64,000 bases of DNA from Epiperipatus broadwayi (Eukaryota; Onychophora; Udeonychophora; Euonychophora; Peripatidae), in assembly GCA_028023455.1 (NCBI GenBank), contig JAQFVV010006642.1, forward strand, positions 1-64,000, given 5' to 3'. The position numbers and the translations under genes were made by a program. This document shows positions 11,012 through 22,865 of the stretch, one piece after another. A model generated the notes under the pieces. It made no database searches. It saw nothing but the letters and a program-made list of their open reading frames with translations, and had not been told where the DNA came from. The stretch's first letter is position 1, and each line of letters starts with the position of its first letter.

Positions 11012-12947
11012 TTGAGTGAAATTAATATGAAAATAACTGATACACTTTTAAGAACTGCAACAAAGATAGCTGGTAGAAAAAAGCAGCAATTGGCCAATAA
11101 AATTTCTAATGAGGCTAGAGAATTTATGAAGAAAAGAAGAAATATGAAGATATACAAAAATGATGCATTGAAAAGAAATGAATATCTCGAATTTAGTAAA
11201 ATGGTGTTGAAAATGATATAAGAAAGTATAACTGTGAACTAGCAAGGAAAGCTGTAGAAGAAAATAAAAGTCTCAAGAATGTTAAAAAACATTTTGGTAT
11301 TGGTAGGAAATTTATATCTGCAATAAGAAAAAAGATGGAATTATTACTAAAAAGAGAGATGACATCATGAAATTGGTAGAAGATTTTTTATCAAGAATTA
11401 TATAATAATAAAAAACAAGTACCTCTACATCTATTACATCTTCCGAATTGCCCAGAATTTTAAATGAAGAAGTGAGACATGCAATTAAATGTATGAAAAA
11501 AGGAAAGGCTTCAGGTAATGATGGAATTATAATTGATATATTAAAAGAAGCAGGTGAGGAAATTGAATTTTTTTTAGCAAAGTTATATACTAAATGTCTA
11601 AATGATAAAAATGTACCAGATGTTTGGAAGAATGCAGTAATAATATTAATATTTTAAAAAGGTGATAAAAAAGATACTAGAAATTACAGACCTATCAGCC
11701 TTTTATCAGTTTTATATAAAATGTTTACCAAAATAATTACAACTCGTCTACAGAGAACATTGGATTTCCACCAACCAAGAGAACAAGCTGGATTTAAAAG
11801 TGATTTTAGTACAGTAGATCATATTCAGGTATTGAGAGAAGTTATAGAAAGGACAAATGAATACGAGTTGTTATTATGTTTTGAATTTGTAGATTATGAA
11901 AAGGCATTTGATTCTATTAACATTTCTTCAGTGATTAAAACATTGGATCATCAAGATATAGATCCAAGATATTGTCATATTTTAAAGAATATTTATAAAA
12001 ATGCAACAGCAACAATTAGATTACATAATGATACTGGGAAAGTCAACATTGAGAAAGGTGTAAGACAAGGTGACTCCATATCTCCAAAAAGTTTTACAGC
12101 AGTGCTGCAAGAAGTATTTTGTGGATTAAAATGGAAAACTAAAGGAGTGAAAGTAAATGGAGATGATTTAAGTCATTTAGATTTTACAGATGATGTAGTT
12201 GTTTTTGCAAATAATGCTTCAGAGCTTCAGGAAATGTTGCAGGAGTTCTCAGATGAAAGTAGGAAAGTGGGACTCAAGATGAATGTTAAAAAGACTAAAG
12301 TAATGTTTAATCGATTTGCTCAAAATATGAAAATAAAGCTGGATTATGATGAATTAGAAGAAGTTAACAGTTACAAATACCTTAGTCAGATTATTAATAC
12401 AGATGTAAACATAATGGAGGAAATTAATCATAGAATTAAATTTGGTTGGAGTGCTTTTGGTAGAAATAACTTGATACTAAAAGAAAATATGCCTATGTGT
12501 TTGAAAAGGGAGGTTTTTAACAAATGTGTTTTACCAGTTCTTACTTATGGATCTGAGACTTGGACACTTAATAGAAAAGCAATACAGAGACTTCAGACCA
12601 CTCAAAAAAGTATGGAGAGATGTATGTTGGGAATAACAAGAAGAGATCGAAAATGTAATGTATGGGTAAGAGAACAAACAGGTGTTACTGACCTCATTAA
12701 AAAAATTAAAAAGTTGAAATGGAGTTGGGATGGACATATTGCTAGAAGAGATGATAATAGATGGACAATTGAAATTTTAAACTGGATTCCAAGAGATTGT
12801 AAAAGACCCAGAAAGAGACCACATGTGAGATGGATGGATGAAATAAGAAAATATGCAGGGGTGATGTGGAGAAGAGAAGCTAAAAATCGGAGAAGATGGA
12901 TTAAACTTGGAGAGACCTTCATACTGCAGTGGATTGATAATGGTTGA
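11012..12947 (+). pseudogene. RTE copy 1 reverse transcriptase
   Basis: The RT is split over frames at 11012-11221, 11448-11657 and 11721-12947. The last (408 aa) keeps the palm: FVDYEKAFDS (motif A), GVRQGDSISP (motif B) and LDFTDDVVVF (motif C, with the Ala before the Asp pair changed to Thr relative to copy 2). A TAA at 11655 replaces a Lys codon just before the fingers motif NYRPISLLSVLYK. The C-terminus ends WIKLGETFILQWIDNG, identical to copy 2. Catalytic residues survive but the protein cannot be made whole. Confidence 0.9.
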
Positions 12948-12967
12948 TGATGATGATGATGATGATA
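12942..12967 (+). repeat. TGA microsatellite at RTE 3' end
   Basis: A run of TGATGA units directly follows and includes the RTE stop codon. RTE elements commonly end in short tandem repeats that serve as the 3' priming end. Confidence 0.85.
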
Positions 12968-14819
12968 TTACTATTATTTTGAATATTGAAGATAAAGTAC
13001 AAGTTAGTTTAGCAGATAATTTTAGAAATTATTTATTTATATTAGCATTTGTTACCGAGGTCAACATTTTAATATTAGGATTACAGTTCCATTCTTCCAT
13101 GACATCTTCTTTTAACATTCCTATAATGATAAACAATGATGTAGGATTCCATGATCATTATTACTAGATGGTGTCAAACTATTCTCTTTTATTAAACATT
13201 ATTATCCATATCGAATTCAAAGGTTCAATGGATTGAAACAATTCAGCATAATATTTGTTGGCCATTTTATCCATTCCTGCAGATATCAACTGAGGAGAGC
13301 CTATATTCTCTTCTTCTTGTAGTCTTGACTCAAAGTATACTATAGTTTATATCAAAAATCCACAGAATTTTGAAGAAAAATAGTAATGTAAACAAAATAT
13401 TTCTGAAGAAAACGGAACTATATGTATTTTTTTGCAGAGTTTTTTTTCATTATATAGCAACAACATAGTCTTTAAAACTAGCTTGAAGTCCATGAATTTT
13501 TTTCTTTTAATCTCAACAAAGTCTATTGTTATTATTCAATACAATTTTACTTTTTAAAAATTTATCATTCATTTCCTCTACATTCACTCTAAATGTGAAT
13601 TTATTTATTAAACATAAATGATTTCTAATTGCTTTTTTTATTTATTTATCTGTAGACTATAGAAAGATAATATTGATGGATGTGCATTTCACATTATATT
13701 GTGTCTTTCCTAAGTATATGTATGTTTAATTCGTTTTAAGAGAACGAAATAATTTCGATGTTCAGCACCTCCCAGTAACATAAAGGATATAGATATATAT
13801 TAGTTATTAATTAAATAAAAAAAACACAAGATAGAAAGAAAAATAAATACATTGCAACCCCAGAAAATCATTCAAAACTAATATATAAATAAATATTAAA
13901 CAATATATTAAAAATTAAAATAGTACTAAATACTTTTGGCAATAATTCAGTTAGGGAATCTGAAAATTTCAAAAGTAAATATGTATTATAAATAAAAGAA
14001 GTATTAATTTTAATATTAATAATTAAATATGTATTTCAATGATATATGTATGTAAACTACTTAAAATATAGAAAAATTTTTTATATGAATTTAAAGGAAA
14101 AAATAAATTAATTGAAAAGTAGAAAAAAGTTTACTTATTTTTTATTAAAAAAAGAAAGAGCACTAAAGATTAAACTATTTATGAATAATAAAATTCAGCA
14201 GGTAAAGTTTAATATCCTGATAGTTATGGCCTCCATGCCCCTAAAATCAGAAATGCACTTTGATGCTTTCAATTTCTTAGTGAGATTCCTTGTAATCCAT
14301 GTTGAGGCAAAAAGTAAAGACCAAAGACAAAATTATTTTCTAAATCAATTTATTTATATTATTACAAAATTTTGCAAAACATTTTTTAAAATTAAACAAG
14401 CCAGTAATTATTTTAAATTACCCACATTTACAAAATTTCTTAAATAGGTAAACATCATGTGTACAAACAAAAACTTGCTATTATAATTTCTAAAAATATA
14501 TTGAAGTGACATTTTAAGACATTTCCAAATCATAAAACAAAGCTTAAAAGAAATATTTCTAAGAATTTCAATTAATAATAAGATATGTTATATGAGAAAA
14601 TTTTTTAAATTAATATTTAATTAAACTTTGTTTTTATAACATAATTTTTTTAAAAATAAATATATTTAAGTGAAATAATTTAGTTTATTTTATCTTTTTA
14701 AAACTAAATTTAAAAATTATTCAATTTTATTTTAAACACAGATCTTAATTGGTGTGTGCGCGCATATAATAGAAATCTAAATTTAATTATATAACTAAAT
14801 TTATGAGATATTTCTAATC
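12968..14819. other. AT-rich stretch without recognised features
   Basis: No domain, tRNA or clear inverted repeat. An open frame of 111 aa at 14112-14447 is low-complexity Lys/Phe-rich and has no recognisable motif. Confidence 0.55.
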
Positions 14820-15195
14820 ATAATGGTTTAAAACAGGCAAAACTCACTGTACGTATTGCCACTCACTGCAAGCTAGAATAATCAATGGATGCCAGAAGGC
14901 TTGCGCATAAAATCCCCATCGGGTGCCTACTCATCCAATATCCCCAGACTGAGTTTCTGGATTGTGGCTTTATTACAAGCCAGAAACTAGCTCCACAAGC
15001 CAGAAAGTAGTCTGAGGATATTGGATGAGTAGGCACTAGATGGAGATTTTATGCGCAAGCCTTCTGGCATCCATTGATTACTCTAGCTTGCAGTGAGTGG
15101 CAATACGTATAGTGAGTTTTGCCTATTTTAATAACAGTTATAAGCAAACCTAAGAAATGGTGATCATGTGATGTTTATTGGCTTATAATGGTTTA
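14820..15195 (+). mobile_element. H1 hairpin-plus-tail element with 11-bp direct repeats
   Basis: Direct repeats ATAATGGTTTA lie at 14820-14830 and 15185-15195. The 354 bp between starts at once with a hairpin arm (AACAGGCAAAACTCACTGTA...) whose complement ends near 15124, and continues into a roughly 60-bp tail with GTGATCATGTGATGTTTA that is not part of the hairpin. The tail is shared with the copy at 18317-18745. An asymmetric tail and a duplication not matching a fixed-size transposase cut suggest a retroposon-like insertion. Confidence 0.75.
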
Positions 15196-16815
15196 TTTAA
15201 AATACCAAGAAGGAAGGTCAAAATAGTGATCGAAGATAATAATAAACATTGTATCATTTACATATATATGGTACAAGTGTGTGTTGGCATTGGGTAAGAT
15301 TTAAAAGCTAAAAGAAGTAAAATTTGAAAATCGCCAATGGATGCAATTTAGTGTTTTTTTTATTAGTTGGTATAATTTTTTTTTTTAATATGTACAATGA
15401 AAGTTATTTGTTTTTGATATTATCTATTTAATTAAAGTAAAGTTAAAATTGGAGAGAATGAAAACACATACAGATTGCTAGCCCAAAAGAAAGTGATTAA
15501 AATCATAGTAATGTTCTTACAGATAATTAAAGATGGCTGAAATAATTTATAAAAAAGATAACTTTGTATCTCAAAAGCAAAAAGGAATGTAGAAGATTAT
15601 GAACTTGTATTTTGGTAATAAAACGAAGTATAAGAAGATATATGCAGAGATTTCAAACTGATCATAGGTATAAAAAAGTGGACAAGTTTAGGAAAGGATC
15701 TTTTCCTGTATTTTTTTTCTGACTCTTTCTTGAGTGCAGCATTGTTAAAGTCATAATAAAATGCTTTCATTCAGAATTCCTATGTGAATAGAAACCATAG
15801 CATTCGCTGGCATCCTCTCTCACAAGAGTCACCAAAGCTTTCAGTCTAGCCTTATCTAAGTATGGATCAGAAATGTGAAAGTATTAGCATAATGAAGTCA
15901 TAGTTAATCACTGTGAAATCCTTTGTAAAAGGACTAGGCCTAGCATGATAACTAGTCATCTCCATAAACTAGATAACTTACCTGTAAATTATTTTCCATA
16001 TCATAATTCATATCTGTCTGAATCAATATTTTTGCAAACTAAACTTAAATGATAAACTATTAATTTAGACCAAAGAAAGAAAAAAGAGACATTTTCTATT
16101 TTATTCTTCAAAGTGAACAGCTTGACTTAATTAATTAATGTTGTTATCTTATTATGTGTGTGTATGTTCTTTCAAGTTTTATAAATAATTTGTAATAATT
16201 GTTTAAATATTTAAAGTGTATTAATAAAACTTTTACTATTAATATAAATCTTTAATTGTACATTCTTAATTTTAGTTTATTAGATTTATTGTTAAATAAT
16301 TGTGTGAGAAATATATAAATTATCTTTGTCAACATGCTTGTTTAATAATTAAGCTCAGGGAATTCATATAAAAGCTTGAAGTGAGAATGAATCAAAATCC
16401 TGATCTGACTTTTAGTTATTTACTGTGAATCTGCATGACAAGGGTTAGTGGTTCTATGGATCCTGGCACCCTCTTAAACAAATTAAAACTAATTCCATCA
16501 ACAAGCTGAATCGTAGTAAATATTAGATCAGTTAATCAGAAAATATAACTATATTCTTGAAATATCCAAACTCATATATTGAATGGAATATTTTTTTGGA
16601 AATAGTTTGATTAACTAGCACCTTATAGTGTGTAAAATAAGACCTAATCTACCAGAAAATGGTATAGTATATAAAGTTAAAACAAACTAAAGTAACAAAA
16701 AGATAAGAGAGAAAGCAGTATGAATCAGTAGTTCAGAAATATACTATAAGATAGATAATTTTTTTTGTTTATTTTTTTCTTTTATTTGAAAAAAAGGTAA
16801 ATTTGAAACATGAGT
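15196..16815. other. Mostly featureless; one 39-codon minus-strand reading
   Basis: The only item of note is a minus-strand reading at about 15765-15884 (YFHISDPYLDKARL, then VREDASECYGFYSH) with balanced composition and a stop upstream and downstream. I do not recognise it; it may be a remnant of an element or chance. Confidence 0.3.
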
Positions 16816-16817
16816 TC

Positions 16818-16940
16818 AAGAGTTCCCCTCTTTTCTTCCATAGCGTAAGCTTGTGGTTAAACACCTATAGAGGTCCCTACTATCGCATTTTACACACATA
16901 TTCTCGAGGTTATAGCCTCGGTAAATATTACTACTAAGTG
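16818..16940 (-). mobile_element. H3 fragment
   Basis: On the minus strand this matches the left part of the H3 element at 61176-61502: TTACNGAGGCTATAACCTCG, then TAGTAGGGACCTCTA, then ACCACAAGCTTA and a GGGGAAC segment. It is a one-sided copy; no target duplication was found. Confidence 0.6.
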
Positions 16941-17195
16941 AGGAAAAAAATTGAAAAGAAAAAACAGTTAAAATCAGTAATGAAAAATATTAGATTTATT
17001 TTACTGTAAAATAACTAATTTATACCCTACACTCTTCTTAAATATGTGACTAGGCAAACTATGTTAACCTGATAAACTATAGTCATTATTCTGATTATAG
17101 AATAAAAATGCATTTGATTAAAACAATGTATGCATGAATATGAATGAAAAACGTAAACACAATCACATAAATATTTATTGCCTTTTTATTATTAA

Positions 17196-18041
17196 TAACA
17201 AAAAATGGAATAATGAGCATACTAATAGCTCTAACAAGTTTATCTAGCTTATCGATAAATGCTGCAAGAGAAAGCATTTAAAATATCTATCTAGAAAATA
17301 TTTCATCCCAAACTGGTTTTGAGCTATTGGCTTTCCTTAGTGAGGCATTAGGATATTTCAGATCCTAGATCTAATATACCAACTCAAAGCGAGCACTTAT
17401 CTGATACTTAACTATTAAGTAAAAAATCTGAAATTTTTAGATCCGTATATGTTTTTAAATTCAGCTATCTAACTGAAAAAGCTATATGAATCTGAAAACT
17501 CTTCAGCCACATCATATATTAATAGCCTTAGTAATATAACGTGGCTTAAAACCTAAAAGAAAAATTATAATAATAAATAAAATCCAAGTCATACATCACA
17601 TGACTTAACTTGATAAGCTTGTAATAAGTCATGTGATATATGACTTGATTTTATTTACTATTATAATTTTGCTTTTAAGTTTTAAGTGATGTTATATTAC
17701 TAAGGCTATTAATATATGGTGTGGTTTGAAGACATAGATGTCTGAAAATTTCAGATTTTTTACTTAAGAGTTAAGTATCAGATAAGTTCTGGCTTTAAGT
17801 TGGTATTTTAGATCTAGTGTCTGAAAAATTCTAGCATGTCACTAAGAAGAGCCAATTGCTTGAAACCGGTTTGGAGATGGGGATAATTCTAGATAGAGAT
17901 TTTAAATGCTTTCTCTGGCAGCATTCATCAATAAAGCTTGTTAGAGCTATTAACACATTAATTATTTTATTTTACAATTACAAACTTATCAAGTTAAGTC
18001 ACATGATATGTGATTTTATTTTATTTACTATTAACAAAAAA
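17196..18041 (+). mobile_element. H2 fold-back element with 10-bp direct repeats
   Basis: Direct repeats TAACAAAAAA lie at 17196-17205 and 18032-18041. Between them is an 826-bp insertion whose outer arms (about 17215-17515 and 17705-17962) are imperfect inverted copies, with matching pieces such as AATAGCTCTAACAAG and its complement. The middle (17524-17707) forms its own hairpin containing two opposed copies of the tail motif AAGTCATGTGATATATGACTTG. A further tail copy (AAGTCACATGATATGTGATT) follows the right arm, outside the palindrome. Confidence 0.7.
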
Positions 18042-18307
18042 ATAATAAAATAGTAATAGATAAACCCACTAATTAAAGAAATGACAAATATTTCTAGAGT
18101 TATATGAATGTTTAATTGAAAATATTAAAATATAAAATTTATTTATTATTGTATCATAATCTGTTCTCAAAAATAACAATTGTTGAATGAAGGATACTAA
18201 GAAATTCCTTTGTGGAAACCATTCAAGCAGTTTTGTTTAGGTTTTTAAAATTTATTGAATAAAGAAATCATAATTCTTTATTAGTATTTCCTGAAAGAAT
18301 GACAGAC

Positions 18308-18754
18308 TAAAAAATTCAAAACAAAGAAAAACTCTCCATACAGTAGTGCCATCTTGTGCCAACAAGAGCAATCAATGGATGCCAGAAGGTTTGTGCATAA
18401 AATCCCTATCTAGTGCTTACTCATTCAATATCCCCAGACTAGTTTCTGGCTTATGGCCTTCATCAATGAGGAGCCTTGGATCTGAGAACACTGCACCTAG
18501 ATCTTAGGATCTAATGCAACCCTCTAGCAGCCACCTTTTAACTCTACTTAACTACAAAACTATGAGAATGAAATTGAAAACACTAGATAGGGATTTTATG
18601 CACAAGCCTTCTGACATCCATTGATTGCTCTTGTTGGCACAAGATGGCACTACTGTATGGAGAGTTTTGCTTTGTTTTGAATTGTTTAATAACAATTTTG
18701 TGCTAGTATGAGATAGTGATCATGTAATGTTTAGTGGTTTAAGAGTAAAAAATT
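18308..18754 (+). mobile_element. H1 hairpin-plus-tail element with 9-bp direct repeats
   Basis: Direct repeats TAAAAAATT lie at 18308-18316 and 18746-18754. The insertion starts with an arm including ACTCTCCATACAGTAGTGCC, whose complement ends at about 18682, then has a tail with AGTGATCATGTAATGTTTAG. Arms and tail are homologous to the element at 14831-15184, including the CTGGCATCCATTGATT-type segment. Confidence 0.75.
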
Positions 18755-18849
18755 ATAAAAAAAGGCAGCGATCTTTTTTTTCATTGAACAGGTACTTCTA
18801 AAAAAAGGAGGTATGTTCTAATAGAAACCAAATTTTTATCGCTTTATAT

Positions 18850-19316
18850 CAAAGATTGGCAAACTTTTTAACACGAAGATCCATTTTATTTAAATCTCCT
18901 GACCCCTTTTCCCATTATATCGAGGTGCAAGGAAAAAAGTGAAAAATTATTTCATGAAAAATATTAATTTCTGAATGTCTGTGCATATATTTATATATTT
19001 AAACATTTATTTTAATAATAGAGCATAATATAATCCGTATTCATTCTAAATAATATAAAAATTCTTTTAAAAAAAAAAAAAATTACTTTGACAATTTGAT
19101 TTATTCGCACTCACAATATTTAAATATTCATAATATATAATAATAATTATTCTATATCAAAGCTGAATCCAAAAAACGACATTATAATGCGCACTTTCCC
19201 TTTCCTAGATTCATTAAAATATTTATTTACAAATTAGAAGAGGAAATAAAAAATGTATATTTATCATGATAAAAACAGACACATTTGATTCGCGAATCAT
19301 AGTTTGCTGACCCTTG
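18850..19316. mobile_element. Possible hAT-like non-autonomous element
   Basis: The left end reads CAAAGATTGGCAAACTTTTT and the right end, on the other strand, CAAGGGTCAGCAAACTATG. Such 'GGCAAACTTT' termini are common in hAT-type elements. I could not find a matching 8-bp duplication next to these ends and no transposase is present, so this is tentative. Confidence 0.4.
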
Positions 19317-20490
19317 GCATAAACAGTGTTGAATAAATTCAGATTATTTAAAAAGACATTATATTCGCGTTGTATAATCTAAAGATACCGAAAGAACTTG
19401 AACAGAAGAATCTAATTCATTGGTATTAGCCAGCTAAAATAAAGGTCATTTATAAGATAGCTTTTTTCTATAGCAAATAAAATTATAACTATTATTATAA
19501 TTCATTTGCACTCCAATTATGCTGTTATTCAACTTTGTGAATAAGACTATTATCATCAGCTAAGAATGTTTCCTTTTGAATTATTTTCTCCCATTTGATG
19601 TAACACAATAAAAATATAAGAACGACATTCAGCTAAACCTCCAAAAGCCTATAAAAACAACTGTCGTTGACTACTAAATCAAATGTTAGGGAAAAAGAAT
19701 TGACTTGTTTGAAATATGGTTGCCTATCACAAAATGTTAAATACTGTAGAAAATGTAAATCGTGTGAACCAATACTAACAGAAAAGAATACATGATCTAT
19801 ATGACCATAAAGAAGAACAATTTTCAAAGTATATACTAAATTTGAGAGTTCTATTAAAATCCTAAGAAATATAAGTAGGTGAGAATTCAGATTTGTATAA
19901 AACCCAAGTATATACGTAGTGAAAAGGTGACTGATTCTTTCTTCAAGTTGCCTACAATCTCATTTTTGGATCAATGCATTATAGAAAGTGAATAAATAAA
20001 AGTGTATGAATGCTATTATATGAATTTATACAATCAATGCATAAGGGATTAAAAGTGAAAACAAATTATAATACATTTAAATATAATAAAATTAACAAAA
20101 TAAAAACATTTATTAGTGAAGAAAATTCAATTCCCGTATCAGATATTCACATATTTTTATATTTTGTTTTAACTTTTCAATTTACATATTTCAAAATTAT
20201 TAATAAAATTACATTGTTTCGTTACTGTGATTCCCTGAGATTATCCTTCCTCATCTCAACTTTTATAATTTATAGGTACAAGTTACTCTGAATATTATTT
20301 TTATCTTATACTCTGTACTTTTGAATTATTCACCATGGAAATTAGTGGTGTGTCAGTTAAGTGTGGGTTTTAAAACAATAGCATTGATGATAATTAGCAT
20401 GATTTGCGTCATATTTCTAAAGGAATTCAGTCAATCTCTGTTATTCTATTTAAAGTCATTATTTTCAGTTATAATATATATATATATATA
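19317..20490. other. AT-rich stretch without recognised features
   Basis: Only short, low-complexity frames are present. A TA run (20477-20492) closes the stretch, directly before the H2 element. Confidence 0.55.
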
Positions 20491-21015
20491 TAAACAATGA
20501 GCATTTGCCAATTGCTCAACAAACTTTGTGATAACTGCTTAGCCAGAGAAAGCGTTTAAAATATCTCTGTTAGGACCCCCCCCAACCTCTGACCATGGTT
20601 TCATGCTTTGGCACTCCTCAGAGAGGCACCAGAGTAGCTTCAGACACTAAATCTAAAAATATCAACCCAAAGCCAGCATCTATCAAAAAGTTATCTATTG
20701 AGTGGAAAATCTGAAATTTTCAGACACCTACATGTCTTCAAACACAATAGATAACTTTTAGATAGATGCTGGCTTTGGTTTGGTATTTTTAGATATAGGG
20801 TCTGAAGCTATCCTAGCGTCTCTCTGAGAAGTGCCAAAGCATGAAACCATGGTCAGAGGTTGGGGAGGGGGTTCCTGACAGATATTTTAAATGCTTTCTC
20901 TGGCTAAACATTTATCACAAAGCTTGTTGAGTAATTGGCAAATGCTCGTTGTTTATATCTTACTAGCTTAAGAGAATTGGGTCATGTGATCTATGACTCT
21001 TATTTTGACTATAGT
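20491..21015 (+). mobile_element. H2 hairpin element with tail
   Basis: Arms 20491-20725 and 20735-20957 are inverted copies; the outermost parts read GAGCATTTGCCAATTGCTCA and its near complement, and AAAGCGTTTAAAATATCTCT near 20548 pairs with the segment at about 20880-20905. The tail after the right arm (TTAAGAGAATTGGGTCATGT and on) matches the tail of the copy at 60662-60959. The insertion abuts TA repeats, so its target duplication is unclear. Confidence 0.7.
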
Positions 21016-21316
21016 ATATATATGTTTTAGTGAAAGCATTAATAACTGCATGATAATTTTGAAACAATTTTTGTGAAATGAGAACAAATAAAAACTTGTG
21101 TATACGGTGGATCAGTTATGAGGTCTCTCATATCTTTCATTGTCAAGGCACTGTGTTGCTTAAAGAATATTTTATAATTCTACTGACTAATATATTAAAA
21201 CAAAATCTAGAAATCTAATTATCTATACGTTTTCTCGTTAGATGTCTTTGATTTATTTTGAATTTGTGTTTTGAGAGTGTTTTTCTGTAATAAAACATAA
21301 TAAAAAATAAACTTAC

Positions 21317-21389
21317 TACATCTTCCACAGTCTTCATTGGCTTCAATAATGCAAGTATATCCCTGACAGCAGGGAATAAGTTCGGTGCA
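21317..21389 (-). CDS. Candidate exon of a cysteine-rich peptide
   Basis: On the minus strand a 73-nt open segment is bounded by an acceptor-like TTTTAG (a TAG that would stop the same frame) and a donor-like GTAAGT at 21316-21311. It reads with cysteine spacing C-x5-CC-x4-C-x7-C-x2-C, including the stretch PCCQGYTC. Dense ordered cysteines with a CC pair are typical of small secreted disulfide-rich or knottin-like domains. No partner exon, signal peptide or promoter was found. The polypyrimidine tract is weak. This could be a real host exon, a pseudoexon or chance. Confidence 0.35.
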
Positions 21390-21429
21390 CTAAAATGTAT
21401 GACATTTATAAAAATAACTTTTAACAATG

Positions 21430-22865
21430 TTGTATTTATTTCAATTTTTTTTATTAAATATTTAAAATTTAGTCTTCGGTATTATGCAAAAAAAAATAAT
21501 AATACAACATTAAGATGACGTATAAGAACGTTTTATTCTTGTTAATTTATTCAGCATATTTTCCTTGACATATATACAATGTGATTGCAGCTTATTAGAA
21601 AAACACAAAAACATTAAGGCTAAACAGATTCTTTCCACTCAAAATGTTACTTGTCTTTGTAATATACATCTTATCAAAGTTTGTACGCATATCATAGTGT
21701 GAGCCAATGAAAAAATGACTAGTGATTGGCCCTCTCTTCAAACAAGCTGCAGAGTAATATCTGAATCAGTGAACATGTTATATAGTGACATTAACTACTA
21801 CCACAAAAGTTCTAAGATGCTAACATATTTGGCCTGGGAATTATGACATGAAATAAGAACGCATTTCATAACTTAACTCGTAATAGAACAATGTATTAAC
21901 ATTAAATTTTATTTTAAATTAAGCAAAATCGCTGTTAAAATATTTGAAATAATTCAAACCGGACATTTTCAAGCATTTTTCAAGATTTTGGGATGTTAAG
22001 AAGAGCAAAATTTTAAAGACATAAAATGTAGGGTCATATGATGGTGATCCAGAATAAAAGTGACTTCAAACCTTTTGTGATTAGCTAAACCATGTCACTG
22101 TTGTAACACATGCATTAATATAATTATAGATATCACTGCATTAAACGTGGAGAAAGACCTAGTTAAATTTTCATTGGGATAAACTATGTATTTTAATTAT
22201 TTGTCTAAATGAAATCAACAACAACAATAATGAAGCACTAGTTTTTATTCAGGATGCATAATTTCTTGTCATCTGAGTAGATAATATAATTTAAATGCAT
22301 ATCCAATCTTTTTTATTAACCATTATTTTTATGTACAGTTGAAATTGCAATTATATTTAACAGGAAGTCATGCTATAACGACATTTACCTTATTGACACT
22401 ATCTTTTGAATTTTAAGTTACATATATTTTTAAAAAATCATTAATTTTAGGCACATTTTTTATGATCAGATATAATTATTCTGTCATATCACGTGGCAAT
22501 TCTGATTTGTTTTAATTGTAGTGAGAATTAATCCTTTTTTTTTATCAGATATCTTTAATTCATTTCATTATTTTTTAAAGTCATTTGACAAAATTATGTA
22601 GGTAGGAATTTCACCTTTTATCAGTGATAAACGATGCGTCAATAATGTGCCTTTACGTGGGTGTTAATTATGATATCAAAATCTAGCCATATGAGATCAG
22701 GCACTAGTATATGTCAAGAGCAATTGCCCTGAAAGTCATAACTTAGCAAGTATATTTCAAATGCCCAATTAATTGTTTTGTAACTAAGACAATATGAAAT
22801 TACTACTTATTTGTAAGTTTCTTTGCTGATAACTCCAAAAATCTACTAAGTTTACTGAAGTTGAA
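21430..22865. other. AT-rich stretch without recognised features
   Basis: No domain-like reading, inverted repeat or RNA-like segment was seen. Confidence 0.5.

Larger units (their letters stand above)
9691..12966 (+). mobile_element. RTE-type LINE, copy 1 (inactive)
   Basis: A 3.3-kb element on the plus strand, collinear with copy 2 at 25124-28398 from the shared start TTTGCTATTAACTGAA to the shared end GGATTGATAATGGTTGATGA. It has one ORF with APE endonuclease then RT and ends in a TGA-TGA microsatellite instead of poly-A, typical of RTE/BovB-type elements. Stops and indels break the ORF at several points, so it is inactive. I see no certain target duplication. Confidence 0.9.

Noticed and set aside
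10409-12922. Minus-strand frames within RTE copy 1
   Set aside because: Antisense shadows of the endonuclease and RT frames; the same shadows recur in copy 2.
14112-14447. 111-aa Lys/Phe-rich frame
   Set aside because: Low complexity, no motif, no homologue in the window; expected by chance in AT-rich DNA.
14820-15195. Standard MITE with terminal inverted repeats
   Set aside because: The right arm does not reach the right border; a tail of about 60 bp lies between arm and direct repeat, and duplication lengths differ between copies.
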